Positions 16,408-25,113 of a DNA stretch of 64,000 nucleotides are shown here, in pieces. The stretch is from positions 350,825 through 414,824 of the forward strand of contig NZ_WEIC01000003.1 of the NCBI RefSeq assembly GCF_009184395.1. The letters run 5' to 3'. Position numbers and translations under genes: made by a program. A model generated the notes under the pieces. The model searched no databases. It saw only the letters and a list, made by a program, of their open reading frames with translations, and was not told the origin of the DNA. Every line of letters starts with the position of its first letter. The first letter of the stretch is position 1. The stretch comes from Amylibacter sp. SFDW26 (GTDB lineage Bacteria; Pseudomonadota; Alphaproteobacteria; Rhodobacterales; Rhodobacteraceae).

Positions 16408-17238
16408 ATGACAAATATTAATCTAGATAAAAGCTTTCAATCATCCGTTGGCGCAATTCGATATGGCAATATTGGCCAAGGGCCAGATGTGTTCTTAATG
16501 CACGGAACCCCGACAAGTTCGATCATATGGGAAGATATCGTTGAAGCGTTAAAGCATAAATATCATTTCCACTTTATGGACCTGCCAGGTTATGGGGAAT
16601 CTGAAAAGTTCGAAGGCCAAGATGTACGGCTGCGGAGTTTTGCACGTGCGTTGAATGAGCTTATTCAAGAGCTGGAAATAGAAAACCCAACCTTAGTGGG
16701 GCATGATTTCGGCGCGGCAACTGTAATGGGGGCACATTTGATAGAAGGATTGCCCGTTAATGCGATCTGTGTTGCGGATGGTGTTTTACTTTCACCATGG
16801 GGCACAAAATTTTCGCGACACGTGAAGGAAAACGAAGCCATTTTTGCCGCTGTGCCAGAATATATCCACGAAGCGACTATAAAGGCACATTTAAACACGG
16901 CCATGTCCACACACCAAGACCGACAAAAAATGAAATCACTGATCGCTCCTTGGCTAGGCGAAGTCGGCCAAAAAGCTTACTACAGTCAGGTCGGGCAATA
17001 TGACTATGATTACACAACACAATTAGAAGACTTATACCCAACTATTAACGTTCCTATGATGATCATGTGGGGTGAACGTGATCAATGGGTTCCAATCAGC
17101 GAAGGTAAACGCTTACAGACCATGATAAAAAATGCAGAATTTGCAGCCCTCCCTGATGCGGGTCATTTTAGTATGATAGACACGCCTGGTTTATTTGCAA
17201 ATACATTGGACGCATGGCTATCTAAAGTCAGCATCTAA
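16408..17238 (+). CDS. Alpha/beta hydrolase, haloalkane-dehalogenase-like (Asp nucleophile)
   Basis: A 276-residue alpha/beta-hydrolase. The nucleophile elbow is VGHDFGAA with D100 in place of serine, HGTPTSSIIW supplies the oxyanion region, and DAGHF (near residue 251) supplies the catalytic histidine. Asp nucleophiles mark haloalkane dehalogenases, haloacetate dehalogenases and epoxide hydrolases. Tryptophan after the nucleophile, characteristic of DhaA-type enzymes, is not seen (FGAA), so epoxide or haloacid substrates remain possible. SD AAGAGG at 16395-16400. It is transcribed away from its likely LysR regulator and is ended by a terminator. Confidence 0.85.
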   Translation: MTNINLDKSFQSSVGAIRYGNIGQGPDVFLMHGTPTSSIIWEDIVEALKHKYHFHFMDLPGYGESEKFEGQDVRLRSFARALNELIQELEIENPTLVGHDFGAATVMGAHLIEGLPVNAICVADGVLLSPWGTKFSRHVKENEAIFAAVPEYIHEATIKAHLNTAMSTHQDRQKMKSLIAPWLGEVGQKAYYSQVGQYDYDYTTQLEDLYPTINVPMMIMWGERDQWVPISEGKRLQTMIKNAEFAALPDAGHFSMIDTPGLFANTLDAWLSKVSI

Positions 17239-17261
17239 TTTTTAAAGAGCTCTCCCTTTAT

Positions 17262-17286
17262 GCCGTTCCTTTGGAGCGGCTTTTTT
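17262..17286 (+). terminator. Terminator shared by the hydrolase and GT/kinase genes
   Basis: GCCGTTCC (17262-17269) pairs with GGAGCGGC (17273-17280) with one T-G pair, followed by six T. It matches the rpmE terminator (15421-15446) at nearly every base. The minus-strand gene stop is at 17288-17290. Confidence 0.9.
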
Positions 17287-17287
17287 A

Positions 17288-19213
17288 TTAAAATCTGATC
17301 TTGTTTTCCAGATAGTTTTCGATGGAAAATCGTGCGTTTTTTTGAATTTTCGGCGTATTATAGCCCTCTAAAAATCGCCAATACAATTCTCGCCCAACAA
17401 AAAATGCTAATGTTGTATCATATTCATCATTGCTGATAATTTCTGAAGCTAACATTGCGGACCAATCATTCGACGCAATACCATAAGTCAAATGATCTGT
17501 ATCAATAGGGCTATATATTTGCAGCCAAACCAAAAACTTTGCAACATCTTTTGCTATTGGCAACCAATGCTCACCTTGAATATCAACACCACAAATCACA
17601 CCCTTAGAAAAATGTGCATTTATACCAACAAAATCTCCGTGTGAGGCGGCTTGAATAACCTTACACCCTTTTATTGTATCTGCCCGTTGCCGTAAGTTTT
17701 CCAACATTCTCAAACATAGGGCTTTATCCGTTTTGTCTTTCACGTGATCAGTACTGATATCTTGCAATAGGTGGTACCAATACATTGGCCCAAACTTTGC
17801 AGACCTACTACGTGGACGTGTATATTTTTTTAACCAGTTCCCGCTTTTTTTAACAAGTTGCATACGTTTTGACGGTGGTGACTTTTCAATAACATCCCCC
17901 AAGCGACGCCCTTCAGCATAGCTTAAAACAGCGATTCCTTCATCGGGAAATGCATATAGGCACTTATTAACCTGAAGATTTCCGTGCCCCATCTTCTCGC
18001 CGATATAGTCCAGCTCCTTTTTCAAATTTTCGACTGTTCTATGCGCATTGTCGTGTAAAAATTGTTTGATAATGGCTTTTTCATTATTGATACGCGCAAC
18101 AAAAACATTCGTACTTTCTGTTACTTTTAACGCTTCAATGATTTCACAACTTTTTATTTCACTTTGCTTTTCTAAGGTGCCTGTCAAATCTTGGGATATG
18201 TGGAAAGCATCCTGCAATATGTGTGGTTTACGCTCTTGGGTAAGCCCCAGTCTTTTTGCGTCGAACCCCATATTCGCGAATTTCATCAGTAACTTTTGCT
18301 CAAACTCCTTTTCATCTAGAGACAGGCAGTGTTTGGCAAAATACCAATAGACGAATTGTGCGTATCCCCCTTCTTTGCTTAGGGCTTGTGATAAGGCATC
18401 AGGAAACTCATCGGGGGTTTTCACGGTTTCCACATTGTGATGAAAGTCCGACTGCCCAAATAATATCGCAGGTTTGCGATGCAAAAAACCTTCCATAGCT
18501 ACGGCTGAATTAAAGGACACAGTCACACTGCAACGCGAAAGGATATCATGTACATTTGCGTTTGTAGGATAGAATTCCATCCCTTCATGCATCAATTTAG
18601 ACAGAATTTTCGCATCCTTAATCTGGTTAGATATAGGATGCGCTTTAACAACGATTGGATGGCCTTTTGAATACTTATGTACTGTGCGCAACATTTCTTC
18701 TGTTGTACAATACGCATTACCTTGTTTCTCGGGCAAACCACCTTGCAAGAATACCGCTATCGAATTTTTAGGAATTTCCTCAACTTCGGAAGGTTGATCG
18801 TAACGAGAGTGACGTTTTTCAACGAGCCGTTTTCGCAGCCTTTGAAACATCCCATTCGCAACATCGAATGGGATCGTTTCAGGATTGTATTCAGCAGTTG
18901 AAATCACACTATTACACAAAACACCTTTTGGGTCTAAATGCCAAAAAGGTGGTATGTATGCGATTGTAGCATTCAGGACATTTGGTGCACTCATCCAGCC
19001 ATTTTCAACAATATGCAAATTATCGTCGTCTATCAACGCTGCCGCATCTGGATCATTTTCAATTTTCAGACGCGCATCACGCTGAACAACCTCAACCGTA
19101 CCGCCGTTTTGGGTGATCGTTTCTTCGATTTTTGCAAATAAAGCCAGGTGACTTTGCTCTTTATAATTTTCTATAAAGTTTTTGGGAACGTGAAAAACAA
19201 TCTTTGAGGTCAA
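17288..19213 (-). CDS. Capsule-synthesis-like glycosyltransferase fused to APH-type kinase
   Basis: A 641-residue two-domain protein with no signal peptide or membrane helix. The N-terminal ~340 residues look like a Capsule_synth (KpsC/KpsS/LipB) domain: FWHLDPKGV, IVVKAHPISNQI and CSVTVSFNSAVAMEGFLHRKP, the last being the nucleotide-sugar binding part of such Kdo transferases. The C-terminal ~270 residues look like a small-molecule kinase of the aminoglycoside phosphotransferase/choline-kinase fold: AIIKQF (K383, nucleotide-binding lysine), KKELDY (E400), HGDFVGIN (catalytic D527, N532) and GVDIQGE (metal-binding D544). A sugar-priming or phosphorylating glycosyltransferase is the inference. 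It is alone on the minus strand, ending in a terminator. Confidence 0.72.
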   Translation of the reverse strand: MTSKIVFHVPKNFIENYKEQSHLALFAKIEETITQNGGTVEVVQRDARLKIENDPDAAALIDDDNLHIVENGWMSAPNVLNATIAYIPPFWHLDPKGVLCNSVISTAEYNPETIPFDVANGMFQRLRKRLVEKRHSRYDQPSEVEEIPKNSIAVFLQGGLPEKQGNAYCTTEEMLRTVHKYSKGHPIVVKAHPISNQIKDAKILSKLMHEGMEFYPTNANVHDILSRCSVTVSFNSAVAMEGFLHRKPAILFGQSDFHHNVETVKTPDEFPDALSQALSKEGGYAQFVYWYFAKHCLSLDEKEFEQKLLMKFANMGFDAKRLGLTQERKPHILQDAFHISQDLTGTLEKQSEIKSCEIIEALKVTESTNVFVARINNEKAIIKQFLHDNAHRTVENLKKELDYIGEKMGHGNLQVNKCLYAFPDEGIAVLSYAEGRRLGDVIEKSPPSKRMQLVKKSGNWLKKYTRPRSRSAKFGPMYWYHLLQDISTDHVKDKTDKALCLRMLENLRQRADTIKGCKVIQAASHGDFVGINAHFSKGVICGVDIQGEHWLPIAKDVAKFLVWLQIYSPIDTDHLTYGIASNDWSAMLASEIISNDEYDTTLAFFVGRELYWRFLEGYNTPKIQKNARFSIENYLENKIRF

Positions 19214-19239
19214 TTAACATCGTCCTTATTGGCTCAATT

Positions 19240-19254
19240 TTAATATATTATTAA
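19240..19254. promoter_or_regulatory. TTAA-N7-TTAA (possible CtrA box)
   Basis: TTAA 19240-19243 and TTAA 19251-19254 with 7 bp between, the CtrA consensus spacing. It lies 27 bp upstream of the GT/kinase start and 130 bp from the DMT transporter start. The surroundings are very AT-rich, so chance occurrence is likely. Confidence 0.25.
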
Positions 19255-19383
19255 CGATATATTCATTGTAAATAAATTAGTTAATTTGATCTTGTATTAT
19301 ACGCCAATCTCCTTTCTTGATATTTCAAACAACTGAGTAGTTTGCATATATGCAACGTCCAGTTTCATCTTGGATATATCATT

Positions 19384-20259
19384 ATGAATAACCTTAAAGG
19401 CATTCTGCTCGTTATTGCTTCAATGGCAGGTTTTACACTGGAAGATGCTTTCATCAAAGAGCTGTCCACCACAATTTCTACGGGCCAAATTCTGGTGATT
19501 GTCGGCATCAGTGGTGCCGTTATCTTTGCTCTTATGGCAAGTTATAAAGGACACCGCATTTTTGCGAAACGCTTTTGGACACGCATCACACTTGCACGTT
19601 CAGCGACAGAAGCATTTGCGGCTATAGCTTTTGTTACGTCATTAGCTCTTGTACCACTTTCAACAGTCGCTGCTGTTTTCCAAGCGACCCCTTTGGCAAT
19701 CACGATGGGAGCAGCTTTATTTCTAGGGGAAGATGTTGGTTGGCGACGTTGGGCAGCGATTATAATCGGGTTTATTGGTGTTTTGATCATTATTAGACCA
19801 GGCTTGGGGGCGTTTAACCCTAATGTTTTATTCGTCCTAATAGCTGTAATATGTGTGGCTGCACGCGATCTGATTACGCGGCTTGTCCCAAGTGATATCC
19901 CATCCACAGTCGTATCCAGCCAAGGCTTTGCACCTGTGGCGCTAGCAGGTGCTATTTTGTTGTGGGTTCAATCAAAACCAATGACACCTGTAAACACCTT
20001 AGAAACCTATTACTTTATTGGTGCTGTCGCTTTTGGAGTCGCTGGATATTACGCTATTGTAGCAGCGATGCGTGTTGGGGATGCATCTGCTGTTACCCCC
20101 TTTCGATACACTCGATTGCTGTTTTCATTACTAGTTGGTGTCGTAATATTTAAAGAGCGTCCTGACCTATTAACACTGCTAGGAGCCGCAATAATTATCA
20201 CCACTGGCCTGTATACTTTTTTAAGAGAACGGCGCTTAGCCAAAAAAAGTAGTGGATAA
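19384..20259 (+). CDS. DMT-superfamily (EamA) permease
   Basis: A 291-residue protein with about ten transmembrane helices in two EamA halves (LKGILLVIASMAGFTLEDAFIK at the start; ALVPLSTVAAVFQATPLAITMGAALFLGEDV; second half ATLLGAAIIITTGLYTFLRE). It exports or imports small metabolites, and the substrate cannot be predicted. ATG 19384 is preferred to an in-frame ATG at 19342 because the hydrophobic helix begins there. Confidence 0.88.
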   Translation: MNNLKGILLVIASMAGFTLEDAFIKELSTTISTGQILVIVGISGAVIFALMASYKGHRIFAKRFWTRITLARSATEAFAAIAFVTSLALVPLSTVAAVFQATPLAITMGAALFLGEDVGWRRWAAIIIGFIGVLIIIRPGLGAFNPNVLFVLIAVICVAARDLITRLVPSDIPSTVVSSQGFAPVALAGAILLWVQSKPMTPVNTLETYYFIGAVAFGVAGYYAIVAAMRVGDASAVTPFRYTRLLFSLLVGVVIFKERPDLLTLLGAAIIITTGLYTFLRERRLAKKSSG

Positions 20260-20372
20260 CAATAGGTAATATAGGATATCTATTGTTTCCAGTTCACAAA
20301 CAATATTGTAATCGAGTATTCTATAACGCATAGTGCGCACATGCCTATACTATTGGGGCGTTGGGGAATTGA

Positions 20373-21182
20373 ATGGCACATATAATTGTTTTCGGTAACG
20401 AAAAAGGCGGATCGGGTAAATCTACCACTGCAATGCATGTATTAACGGCGCTGTTGCGTTCGGGTAAAACTGTGGGTGCATTGGATTTGGATCTGCGTCA
20501 GAAAACGCTGACACGTTATATTCAAAACCGTATTCTTTATATTGAACGTACAGGTATTCGCTTGCCGTTCCCTGAAACGGCTGTTCTAAAAAAACCATCT
20601 GAGCTGGGTATGGAGCCAGGCTTCAAAGCAACTTTGAAAGCATTCCAAGATGGGCTGGCGCAGTTGGATCAAACCAATGAGTTTATCGTAGCGGACTGTC
20701 CAGGCAACTATACACAGTTGAGTGAGCTAACACATGCGATGGCCGATACATTGGTCACACCGATGAATGATAGCTTTGTCGATTTTGATCTGCTTGCACG
20801 CATTGATGGCGAAACGAACAAGGTTGTTGGCCCATCTATTTATTCTGAAATGGTGTGGAAAGCGCGTAAAGCGCGGGCTGAATCAGGGTCGCGCCCAATG
20901 GATTGGTTTGTGACACGCAACCGTATGCATGCCCTGTCTATGAAGAACAAACGCCGTGTTGGGGAAGCACTGGAAGATTTGGCACGCCGCATTGGGTTTA
21001 CATTGATCCCCGGCTTTTCAGACCGTGTGATTTTTAAAGAGCTGTTCCCAAATGGGCTTACCCTGTTGGACTTGGCTGACATCACTAGCGAACCTATGAG
21101 TATGTCTAATTTGGCGGCGCGCCAAGAAGTTCGCGATCTGGTGAATGCGCTGAATTTACCTGATGTGACGATCAACTTCTAA
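20373..21182 (+). CDS. mipZ: Division-plane positioning ATPase MipZ
   Basis: A 269-residue ParA/MinD-like ATPase. The deviant Walker A is GNEKGGSGKST (residues 8-18), DLDLRQKTLTRYIQNR and VADCPGNYTQLSEL are the switch regions, and the TRNRMHALSMKNKRRVGEALEDLARRIGF segment is specific to MipZ. In Caulobacter it binds ParB and DNA and inhibits FtsZ ring assembly away from midcell. It stands alone. The convergent MarR gene ends 7 bp after it. Confidence 0.95.
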   Translation: MAHIIVFGNEKGGSGKSTTAMHVLTALLRSGKTVGALDLDLRQKTLTRYIQNRILYIERTGIRLPFPETAVLKKPSELGMEPGFKATLKAFQDGLAQLDQTNEFIVADCPGNYTQLSELTHAMADTLVTPMNDSFVDFDLLARIDGETNKVVGPSIYSEMVWKARKARAESGSRPMDWFVTRNRMHALSMKNKRRVGEALEDLARRIGFTLIPGFSDRVIFKELFPNGLTLLDLADITSEPMSMSNLAARQEVRDLVNALNLPDVTINF

Positions 21183-21189
21183 GCAGGAA

Positions 21190-21732
21190 TTATGCCGAAT
21201 CTTGTTCGTGGCAAATCTGTTTTGTTTCCAATTCTGTCAAAGGTTCTGACAATAAACTGCAGAATCCGCCTTGAGATTCTTTAGAGAAATGCCTGCATGT
21301 GTGGCAAATTCCAAAAGCTTTTCCGCCGCTTTTTTTCAATACACTCTCTAATAAATCTGTCAGACCTTTATGAAGGTCTTTTCTGTCTGATACGTTTAAA
21401 TCATCCAAACCACGGTTGATAATATTGATATCAGATGTTGCTTTCTGACCTTGATCCGTCAGCGTGAAACTTACGACACGTTTATCCATTATGGAACGCT
21501 TTTCACTTAAATATCCTTTGCGAACCAATGCTTTAAGTGTTTGAGACATCGTTCCGCGCGTTGTATCCAAGTATTCTGCCACGTGTGAGGGGGATCTGGA
21601 AAACCTGTTTGCACGCGCAAGATAATCCAATGCATCTCTTTGTGCTGGATTTAAATCCCCTGCCCAACCTTCGCCCGCATCTAAGCGCGCCAATCGGTTT
21701 AGCAAACTGCGTATTTGTTCTGTTTGTTTCAT
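21190..21732 (-). CDS. MarR-family regulator with four-cysteine C-terminal tail
   Basis: A 180-residue MarR winged-helix protein: LARANRFSRSPSHVAEYLDTTRGTMSQTLKALVRKGYLSEKRSIMDKRVVSFTLT includes the recognition helix and wing (about residues 34-90). The last ~40 residues add C143-x2-C146-x11-C158-x15-C174, an unusual spacing for MarR proteins that could bind zinc or an iron-sulphur cluster or form disulphides, so a redox or metal sensor is plausible. It is divergent from the His-rich protein at 21822, with a palindrome between. It converges on mipZ. Confidence 0.85.
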   Translation of the reverse strand: MKQTEQIRSLLNRLARLDAGEGWAGDLNPAQRDALDYLARANRFSRSPSHVAEYLDTTRGTMSQTLKALVRKGYLSEKRSIMDKRVVSFTLTDQGQKATSDINIINRGLDDLNVSDRKDLHKGLTDLLESVLKKSGGKAFGICHTCRHFSKESQGGFCSLLSEPLTELETKQICHEQDSA

Positions 21733-21757
21733 ATTTAAATCATAGCGACTCGAAATA

Positions 21758-21773
21758 AAACTTGCAATAGTTT
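21758..21773. promoter_or_regulatory. Palindrome in the MarR/His-rich divergent promoter
   Basis: AAACT (21758-21762) and AGTTT (21769-21773) flank TGCAAT, a 16-bp imperfect palindrome of MarR-operator size. It is flanked by direct repeats CGACTCG at 21746-21752 and 21774-21780, spaced 28 bp. It is the obvious candidate for the adjacent MarR protein. Confidence 0.5.
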
Positions 21774-21821
21774 CGACTCGCCACTAATTAAGAAACATAT
21801 AACCCTAATGGAGAAAGAATC

Positions 21822-22574
21822 ATGAAACATTATTTATCCGCAATCGCACTAAGCGCTGTTGCTTCTGTAGCAACAGCAGGTGAAGGACATGATCACGACG
21901 CAAAAGGTGCCGTGATTTCAGCAGCTGATGAAACGAAAGTAGCGGCTTTCGACATACTTTCAGCGCATGTAAGTCGTAAGGGGCGTGTTATCACGTTCAA
22001 AATGGAAGCAAATGGAACGGCTGGCAGTGCAGTTCCTGACAGTACTGGTGAATTTGGCGGCTCATCAATCTGGGCTTATGTATGGCCAACAAATTTAGAC
22101 CCTAAAGTTGTAGGGTTTGAAGCAGGTACAGGTATCCTTGCCCTAGCCGCAACTAATCACCCTGACTTTGACGACACACCACTGTTTGATGAAAATATCG
22201 ATGGTGACACAGGAAATGATGGCGCGCATTGGCACAGCCATTGGGTGGTTTTGACACCGAATGAAGAATGCGGCCCAGGTGCATTATCTGTACGTGATAT
22301 TCCAGATGGTGAAACACCACAAATGCCAGCAACATGGCCAGGTGTTCCAATGTTCTTGGACAGCCCAGGTTACACACCTTATTTTGATGGCCCAACAATT
22401 TCCATCAATGTGGCTTTGGCAGCATCAGATGCCGCTAAAATTGATACAGCTGCATATGATGGCGTGACTGCTGCATTGCGTGTGAATGCGGACCTACACG
22501 CGCCATTGGCTTGTGTGACAGATGTATTCGATGTGGCATCTGGCGATTTGTCCCTACCTGGCAAAGTTGACTGA
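21822..22574 (+). CDS. Exported His-rich protein, possible metal binder
   Basis: A 250-residue protein with a clear signal peptide (MKHYLSAIALSAVASVATAG). The mature N-terminus is GEGHDHDAKG, and a second cluster GAHWHSHWVV lies near residue 140; these suggest metal binding. The rest is beta-rich and hydrophobic-polar alternating, with three cysteines overall (near ECG and ACV). I do not know the family. It is divergent from the four-cysteine MarR and 52 bp ahead of a redoxin gene, so it probably is the first gene of a redox/metal operon. Confidence 0.7.
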   Translation: MKHYLSAIALSAVASVATAGEGHDHDAKGAVISAADETKVAAFDILSAHVSRKGRVITFKMEANGTAGSAVPDSTGEFGGSSIWAYVWPTNLDPKVVGFEAGTGILALAATNHPDFDDTPLFDENIDGDTGNDGAHWHSHWVVLTPNEECGPGALSVRDIPDGETPQMPATWPGVPMFLDSPGYTPYFDGPTISINVALAASDAAKIDTAAYDGVTAALRVNADLHAPLACVTDVFDVASGDLSLPGKVD

Positions 22575-22626
22575 TTACTTGGTGCAGGGCGCATAAGCCC
22601 TGCACCCCCTATTAAAGGTAAATAAA

Positions 22627-23073
22627 ATGGCACCTGAATTAAACGTATCGCAATGGTTTAACGCACCCCAAGATCTGACTTTGAAAGATTTGCGGGGCAA
22701 AGTCGTAGTTATCGAAGCATTTCAAATGTTGTGCCCCGGTTGCATCTTAGAAGGTATACCGTTGGCGAAATCTATCCATGCCGCGTTTCCATCTGATAAA
22801 GTTGCAATGATTGGGCTGCATACTGTGTTTGAACACCATGATGCGATGACACCAGTTTCGTTAAAGGCATTCTTACATGAGTTCAAAGTTACGTTCCCTG
22901 TAGCGGTCGATAAAGCAGGGCCAAACAACATTCCGCAAACAATGGAAACCTACGGTATGCGTGGCACGCCGAGTTTAATATTAATTGACCCAGAGGGTGA
23001 ATTACGCGCACATCATTTTGGTAACGTTTCCGAACTGCAAATCGGGGCAGAAATCGCAACCTTATTGAAATAA
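22627..23073 (+). CDS. Redoxin/TlpA-like thioredoxin-fold protein
   Basis: A 148-residue protein without a signal peptide. The thioredoxin-type active site C36-P-G-C39 follows EAFQML; GTPSLILIDPEGELRAHHFG near residue 115 carries the cis-proline. It resembles redoxin/AhpC-TSA-like small proteins, and a peroxidase or disulphide exchange role is likely. It is the second gene of the operon started by the His-rich protein and converges on the Trx gene at 23084. Confidence 0.82.
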   Translation: MAPELNVSQWFNAPQDLTLKDLRGKVVVIEAFQMLCPGCILEGIPLAKSIHAAFPSDKVAMIGLHTVFEHHDAMTPVSLKAFLHEFKVTFPVAVDKAGPNNIPQTMETYGMRGTPSLILIDPEGELRAHHFGNVSELQIGAEIATLLK

Positions 23074-23083
23074 TCTATCGTGG

Positions 23084-23578
23084 TTAACTTCTTGCTGATG
23101 CTTTTAGATGTGCTGCGAATTCATCACGTAAAAAGTCGCGTGTATTGTTACCCCTTAGGATTTTTGTCAGCTCACCTTTGCCATCAAACAGTAAGATTGT
23201 GATGTGTGGAACGTGGTATTTATTCGCGAATGCCTGACCATCTGTGCTGCGAATATTGGCAACGAGATATTGCAAATCATCATCGTCAAAATTGCCCAGA
23301 GCTTTGCGCGTTTCTTTTTGCAAAGCTTGGCAGCGGGGGCATTGCGGATCGTGGATTTGAACGATCGTTGGCATGCCGTTGCCCACTTTTGTAAGATCAC
23401 CTTCTTCCAGGCTGCATTTAACATTCACGGCTGCAAATGCGCCACCTGCGCCAACCAAGCTTAGCGCAATTGTGCCATTTCTAAGCTTTCGTAAAAAAGC
23501 GCGACGATCATTTGGCGCGCTTTGTTGCACCGTATTAGGCTTATTTTTGGTTCTTTGTTTTTTCTTATTTTTGCGCAT
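23084..23578 (-). CDS. Thioredoxin-fold protein with Tat-like leader
   Basis: A 164-residue protein. Residues 24-49 (DRRAFLRKLRNGTIALSLVG plus AGGAFA) resemble a Tat signal with R25-R26, then a thioredoxin domain with C80-P-R-C83 and VPHITILLFDGKGELTKILRG. The basic 20-residue start (KKKQRTKNK) is unusual. Export of a thiol-redox protein to the periplasm is likely. It converges on the redoxin gene with 10 bp between. The long 5' side has no partner. Confidence 0.75.
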   Translation of the reverse strand: MRKNKKKQRTKNKPNTVQQSAPNDRRAFLRKLRNGTIALSLVGAGGAFAAVNVKCSLEEGDLTKVGNGMPTIVQIHDPQCPRCQALQKETRKALGNFDDDDLQYLVANIRSTDGQAFANKYHVPHITILLFDGKGELTKILRGNNTRDFLRDEFAAHLKASARS

Positions 23579-23685
23579 AGCGTATTATTCCCCTGATCGC
23601 ATTGTGAACCAATGCATTAGGGGAATGCTAACCATAACAAGGGGAATGCAAAAGCAAGTTGGTCATCAAAATCACGTGATTGGGT

Positions 23686-25113
23686 TTAGCTGCCTGGGGA
23701 TACCGTTACACAGGTCTGACTGCGTGCGCGCAGGCGTGAACAAGCTTTGTTTGCATCCGCTTGGGACAAGCCCACAAACCGTGCGCGGTACAAACGAGCA
23801 CCGTTTACTGTCGCTGGCGCGATGCGGCGTGATGCACCTTCTAATGGGCCTAAATTGCTAAGTGCGGCTGTTAGAAGTGTTTTTTCGGCTTCAAACTTTG
23901 AGCCATATGCGCCCAATTGCACAGACCATACACGCCCCGATGTGGATTTACGAGATACGACACGCGGTTCTGTTGAAGCTTTAGCTACAGCAACAGGCTG
24001 CGGAGTCGTCACAAGCGCTACAGGCACAATATTCGTAGGACGCAATACCGGCTTTGGAGATGTCACTGCAGGTATTGGTTCTGCCGCCTGTTCTGCTAAA
24101 GCTTGTTTTAGCACGGCTTCAACTTCGGCTTGATCGACTGCTGCAACTAAGACTGGTTCTGGAGTTGGCACTGTTTTTGCGACCCGCATTTTAGGAATAG
24201 GACTTTTGCGAACGGCACCACTTATCACCACCTTGATGATCTTGGGCTTTTCGTTCGTTACAGGTGCAATCCTTGTAGGTTTGCGTTCAGCCAAACGTGG
24301 GTTCACACGACCAAAACCAAGGTCCAGAAGTTGTGCAACACGGGCATTTCGAGATGACGATGTTTTACCCCCAAACACTGTTGCAATTACACGTTTACTT
24401 CCACGTTCAGCAGACGCAACCAGATTAAAACCCGCTGCGTTTGTATAACCCGTTTTAATACCATCAGCACCACGATAGTTGCCCAACAACTTGCGATTTG
24501 TATTTGCAACTTGGCGTACACCAGCATCCGTAGAACGGCGAGAGAACAAGTTATAGTATTGTGGATAATCGTAGAACAGGCGGCGACCTAACAATGTCAT
24601 ATCACGTGCCGTGGATAGATGGCCTGATTGTGTTAAGCCGTGCGCATTTTTGAAAGTGGATGATTTCATCCCCAAACGTTTTGCTGTCGCTGTCATACGG
24701 CGAGCAAAAGCGGCCTCACTGCCCGAGACCGCTTCGCCCAATGCCGTAGCTGCGTCATTTGCAGATTTCACAGCAGCGCCACGGATCAGATATTTCAATT
24801 CAATACGCTGACCTGCTTTCAAGCCAAGCTTTGAAGGTGGCTCGGATGCAGCGTGTTTAGAGATACGTACTTTTTTCGTTAAGCTGAGCTCGCCGCGTTC
24901 AATAGCTTGGAACACAACATAAAGCGTCATCATTTTTGTAAGTGATGCTGGGTGAAGCCGCGTATCAGCATTACGCGAATGAACAACCTGCCCTGTGCGG
25001 GCATCCATCACCATCGCAGCATACGGTGCAGCATAGCTAATGCTAACTGCATAAAGATTCATCAATAGGAATACTACCATGGCTGTTAGCCAATGGTTCA
25101 ACTGCCTTAGCAT
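23686..25113 (-). CDS. D-alanyl-D-alanine carboxypeptidase with SPOR domain
   Basis: A 475-residue low-molecular-weight PBP (PBP5/6 type) that trims peptidoglycan pentapeptides. It has an N-terminal signal/anchor, the SxxK motif S57-L-T-K60, SAN (in VKSANDAAT) and KTG (in GIKTGYT). A proline/valine-rich linker (about 300-390) leads to a C-terminal SPOR domain (VWSVQLGAYGSKFEAEKTL), which binds denuded septal glycan, so activity at the division site is likely. It is divergent from clpS with a 317-bp gap that holds a CtrA-type box. Confidence 0.92.
   Translation of the reverse strand: MLRQLNHWLTAMVVFLLMNLYAVSISYAAPYAAMVMDARTGQVVHSRNADTRLHPASLTKMMTLYVVFQAIERGELSLTKKVRISKHAASEPPSKLGLKAGQRIELKYLIRGAAVKSANDAATALGEAVSGSEAAFARRMTATAKRLGMKSSTFKNAHGLTQSGHLSTARDMTLLGRRLFYDYPQYYNLFSRRSTDAGVRQVANTNRKLLGNYRGADGIKTGYTNAAGFNLVASAERGSKRVIATVFGGKTSSSRNARVAQLLDLGFGRVNPRLAERKPTRIAPVTNEKPKIIKVVISGAVRKSPIPKMRVAKTVPTPEPVLVAAVDQAEVEAVLKQALAEQAAEPIPAVTSPKPVLRPTNIVPVALVTTPQPVAVAKASTEPRVVSRKSTSGRVWSVQLGAYGSKFEAEKTLLTAALSNLGPLEGASRRIAPATVNGARLYRARFVGLSQADANKACSRLRARSQTCVTVSPGS

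Noticed and set aside
19240..19254. CtrA site upstream of the GT/kinase as a strong finding
   Set aside because: Although the spacing is exact, the surrounding sequence is so AT-rich that TTAA pairs arise by chance; it is listed only as a weak regulatory candidate.
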